DNA from: an uncultured Saprospiraceae bacterium
GTDB taxonomy: Bacteria; Bacteroidota; Bacteroidia; Chitinophagales; Saprospiraceae
Direction of reading: 5' to 3'
Assembly (NCBI GenBank): GCA_937921525.1
Contig: CAKZUM010000709.1
Coordinates: forward strand, 1 to 6,202
DNA: 6,202 nucleotides
The notes below the pieces were generated by a model that had not been told where the DNA came from, made no database searches, and saw only the letters and a program-made list of their open reading frames with translations. Below, in pieces: positions 6,094 to 6,202 of this stretch. The position numbers were made by a program, and so were the translations under genes. Positions within the stretch are counted from its first letter, which is position 1; every line of letters starts with the position of its first letter.

Positions 6094-6095
6094 TT
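6073..6095 (-). terminator. Hairpin overlapping the stop of the minus-strand gene
   Basis: The 23 bases form a near-perfect palindrome. On the minus strand AATCTTTTGA can pair with TCAGAAGATT around TAA, with one G-T wobble. Its first bases are part of the TAA stop at 6094-6096. No T run follows on the minus strand, so it is a weak terminator candidate or an mRNA-end stabilising structure. Confidence 0.35.
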
Positions 6096-6202
6096 ACCTG
6101 ATTTTAGGTAAAGCTTTAAATCGATTGGTACTAGGCAATCCATTTCCAATAGGTACTTCAATTATAGTAGGCAAGTTTTCTTTTTTTGCATCTTGTATAG
6201 CT
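6094..6202 (-). CDS. C-terminal end of a probable thiamine-diphosphate enzyme (acetolactate synthase-like), partial
   Basis: Reading the minus strand inward from the window edge gives 35 codons and a TAA stop at 6094-6096. The peptide begins AIQDAKKENLPTIIEVPIG and ends LPSTNRFKALPKIR. The pattern of a helix rich in Ala and charged residues, then PTIIEVPIG, then a short Pro-containing tail is how TPP-dependent enzymes of the acetolactate synthase/pyruvate oxidase group usually finish (typically A...P-x-LIEVPV...P). Only about 6 percent of a typical protein of that group (some 550 residues) is visible, so the TPP-binding GDG motif cannot be checked and the assignment rests on the tail alone. 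The gene converges on the channel gene, with 301 bases between the stops, and its promoter lies outside the window. Confidence 0.55.
   Translation of the reverse strand, partial: AIQDAKKENLPTIIEVPIGNGLPSTNRFKALPKIR

Overview
The window looks like ordinary chromosome of a Bacteroidota bacterium. The evidence is an AT-rich composition, start codons preceded by A-rich stretches rather than Shine-Dalgarno sequences, a short Bacteroidota-type lipoprotein signal, and a TAnnTTTG promoter element (TAGATTTG) in front of the last complete gene. I cannot assign a genus from the sequence.

Layout. Four complete genes lie on the + strand: (1) a DEDDh 3'-5' exonuclease of the DnaQ/ExoX type (55-795); (2) after 19 bases, a periplasmic lipoprotein glycoside hydrolase resembling GH63/YgjK, whose true start is almost certainly 815 and not the earlier in-frame ATG at 722; (3) a stand-alone FAD-linked 2-hydroxyacid dehydrogenase of the D-2-hydroxyglutarate/glycolate/D-lactate dehydrogenase family (3113-4498); (4) a small MscS-type mechanosensitive channel with an acidic coiled-coil tail (4728-5792). 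At the right edge, on the - strand, is the last 35 codons of a gene whose C-terminus resembles thiamine-diphosphate enzymes of the acetolactate-synthase type. This gene converges on the channel gene.

The non-coding gaps hold the least ordinary material. The gap of 219 bases between genes 2 and 3 is mostly filled by a 152-base element with 18-bp terminal inverted repeats flanked by TA. Two further hairpins with the same core are nested inside it, so it looks like a miniature inverted-repeat element or REP-like insertion. The gap of 229 bases before the channel gene holds a possible terminator hairpin and a promoter. The 301-base convergent gap near the end holds a perfect 15-bp hairpin and a second hairpin overlapping the - strand stop codon.

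Functional links between the genes are weak. Exonuclease (DNA repair), glycan hydrolysis, 2-hydroxyacid oxidation and osmotic protection do not form a recognisable pathway. Only genes 1 and 2 are close enough to be cotranscribed. I see no CRISPR array, tRNA, rRNA, defence cassette or complete transposase. I found no convincing undescribed system; the repeat element at 2927-3078 is the best candidate for a closer look.
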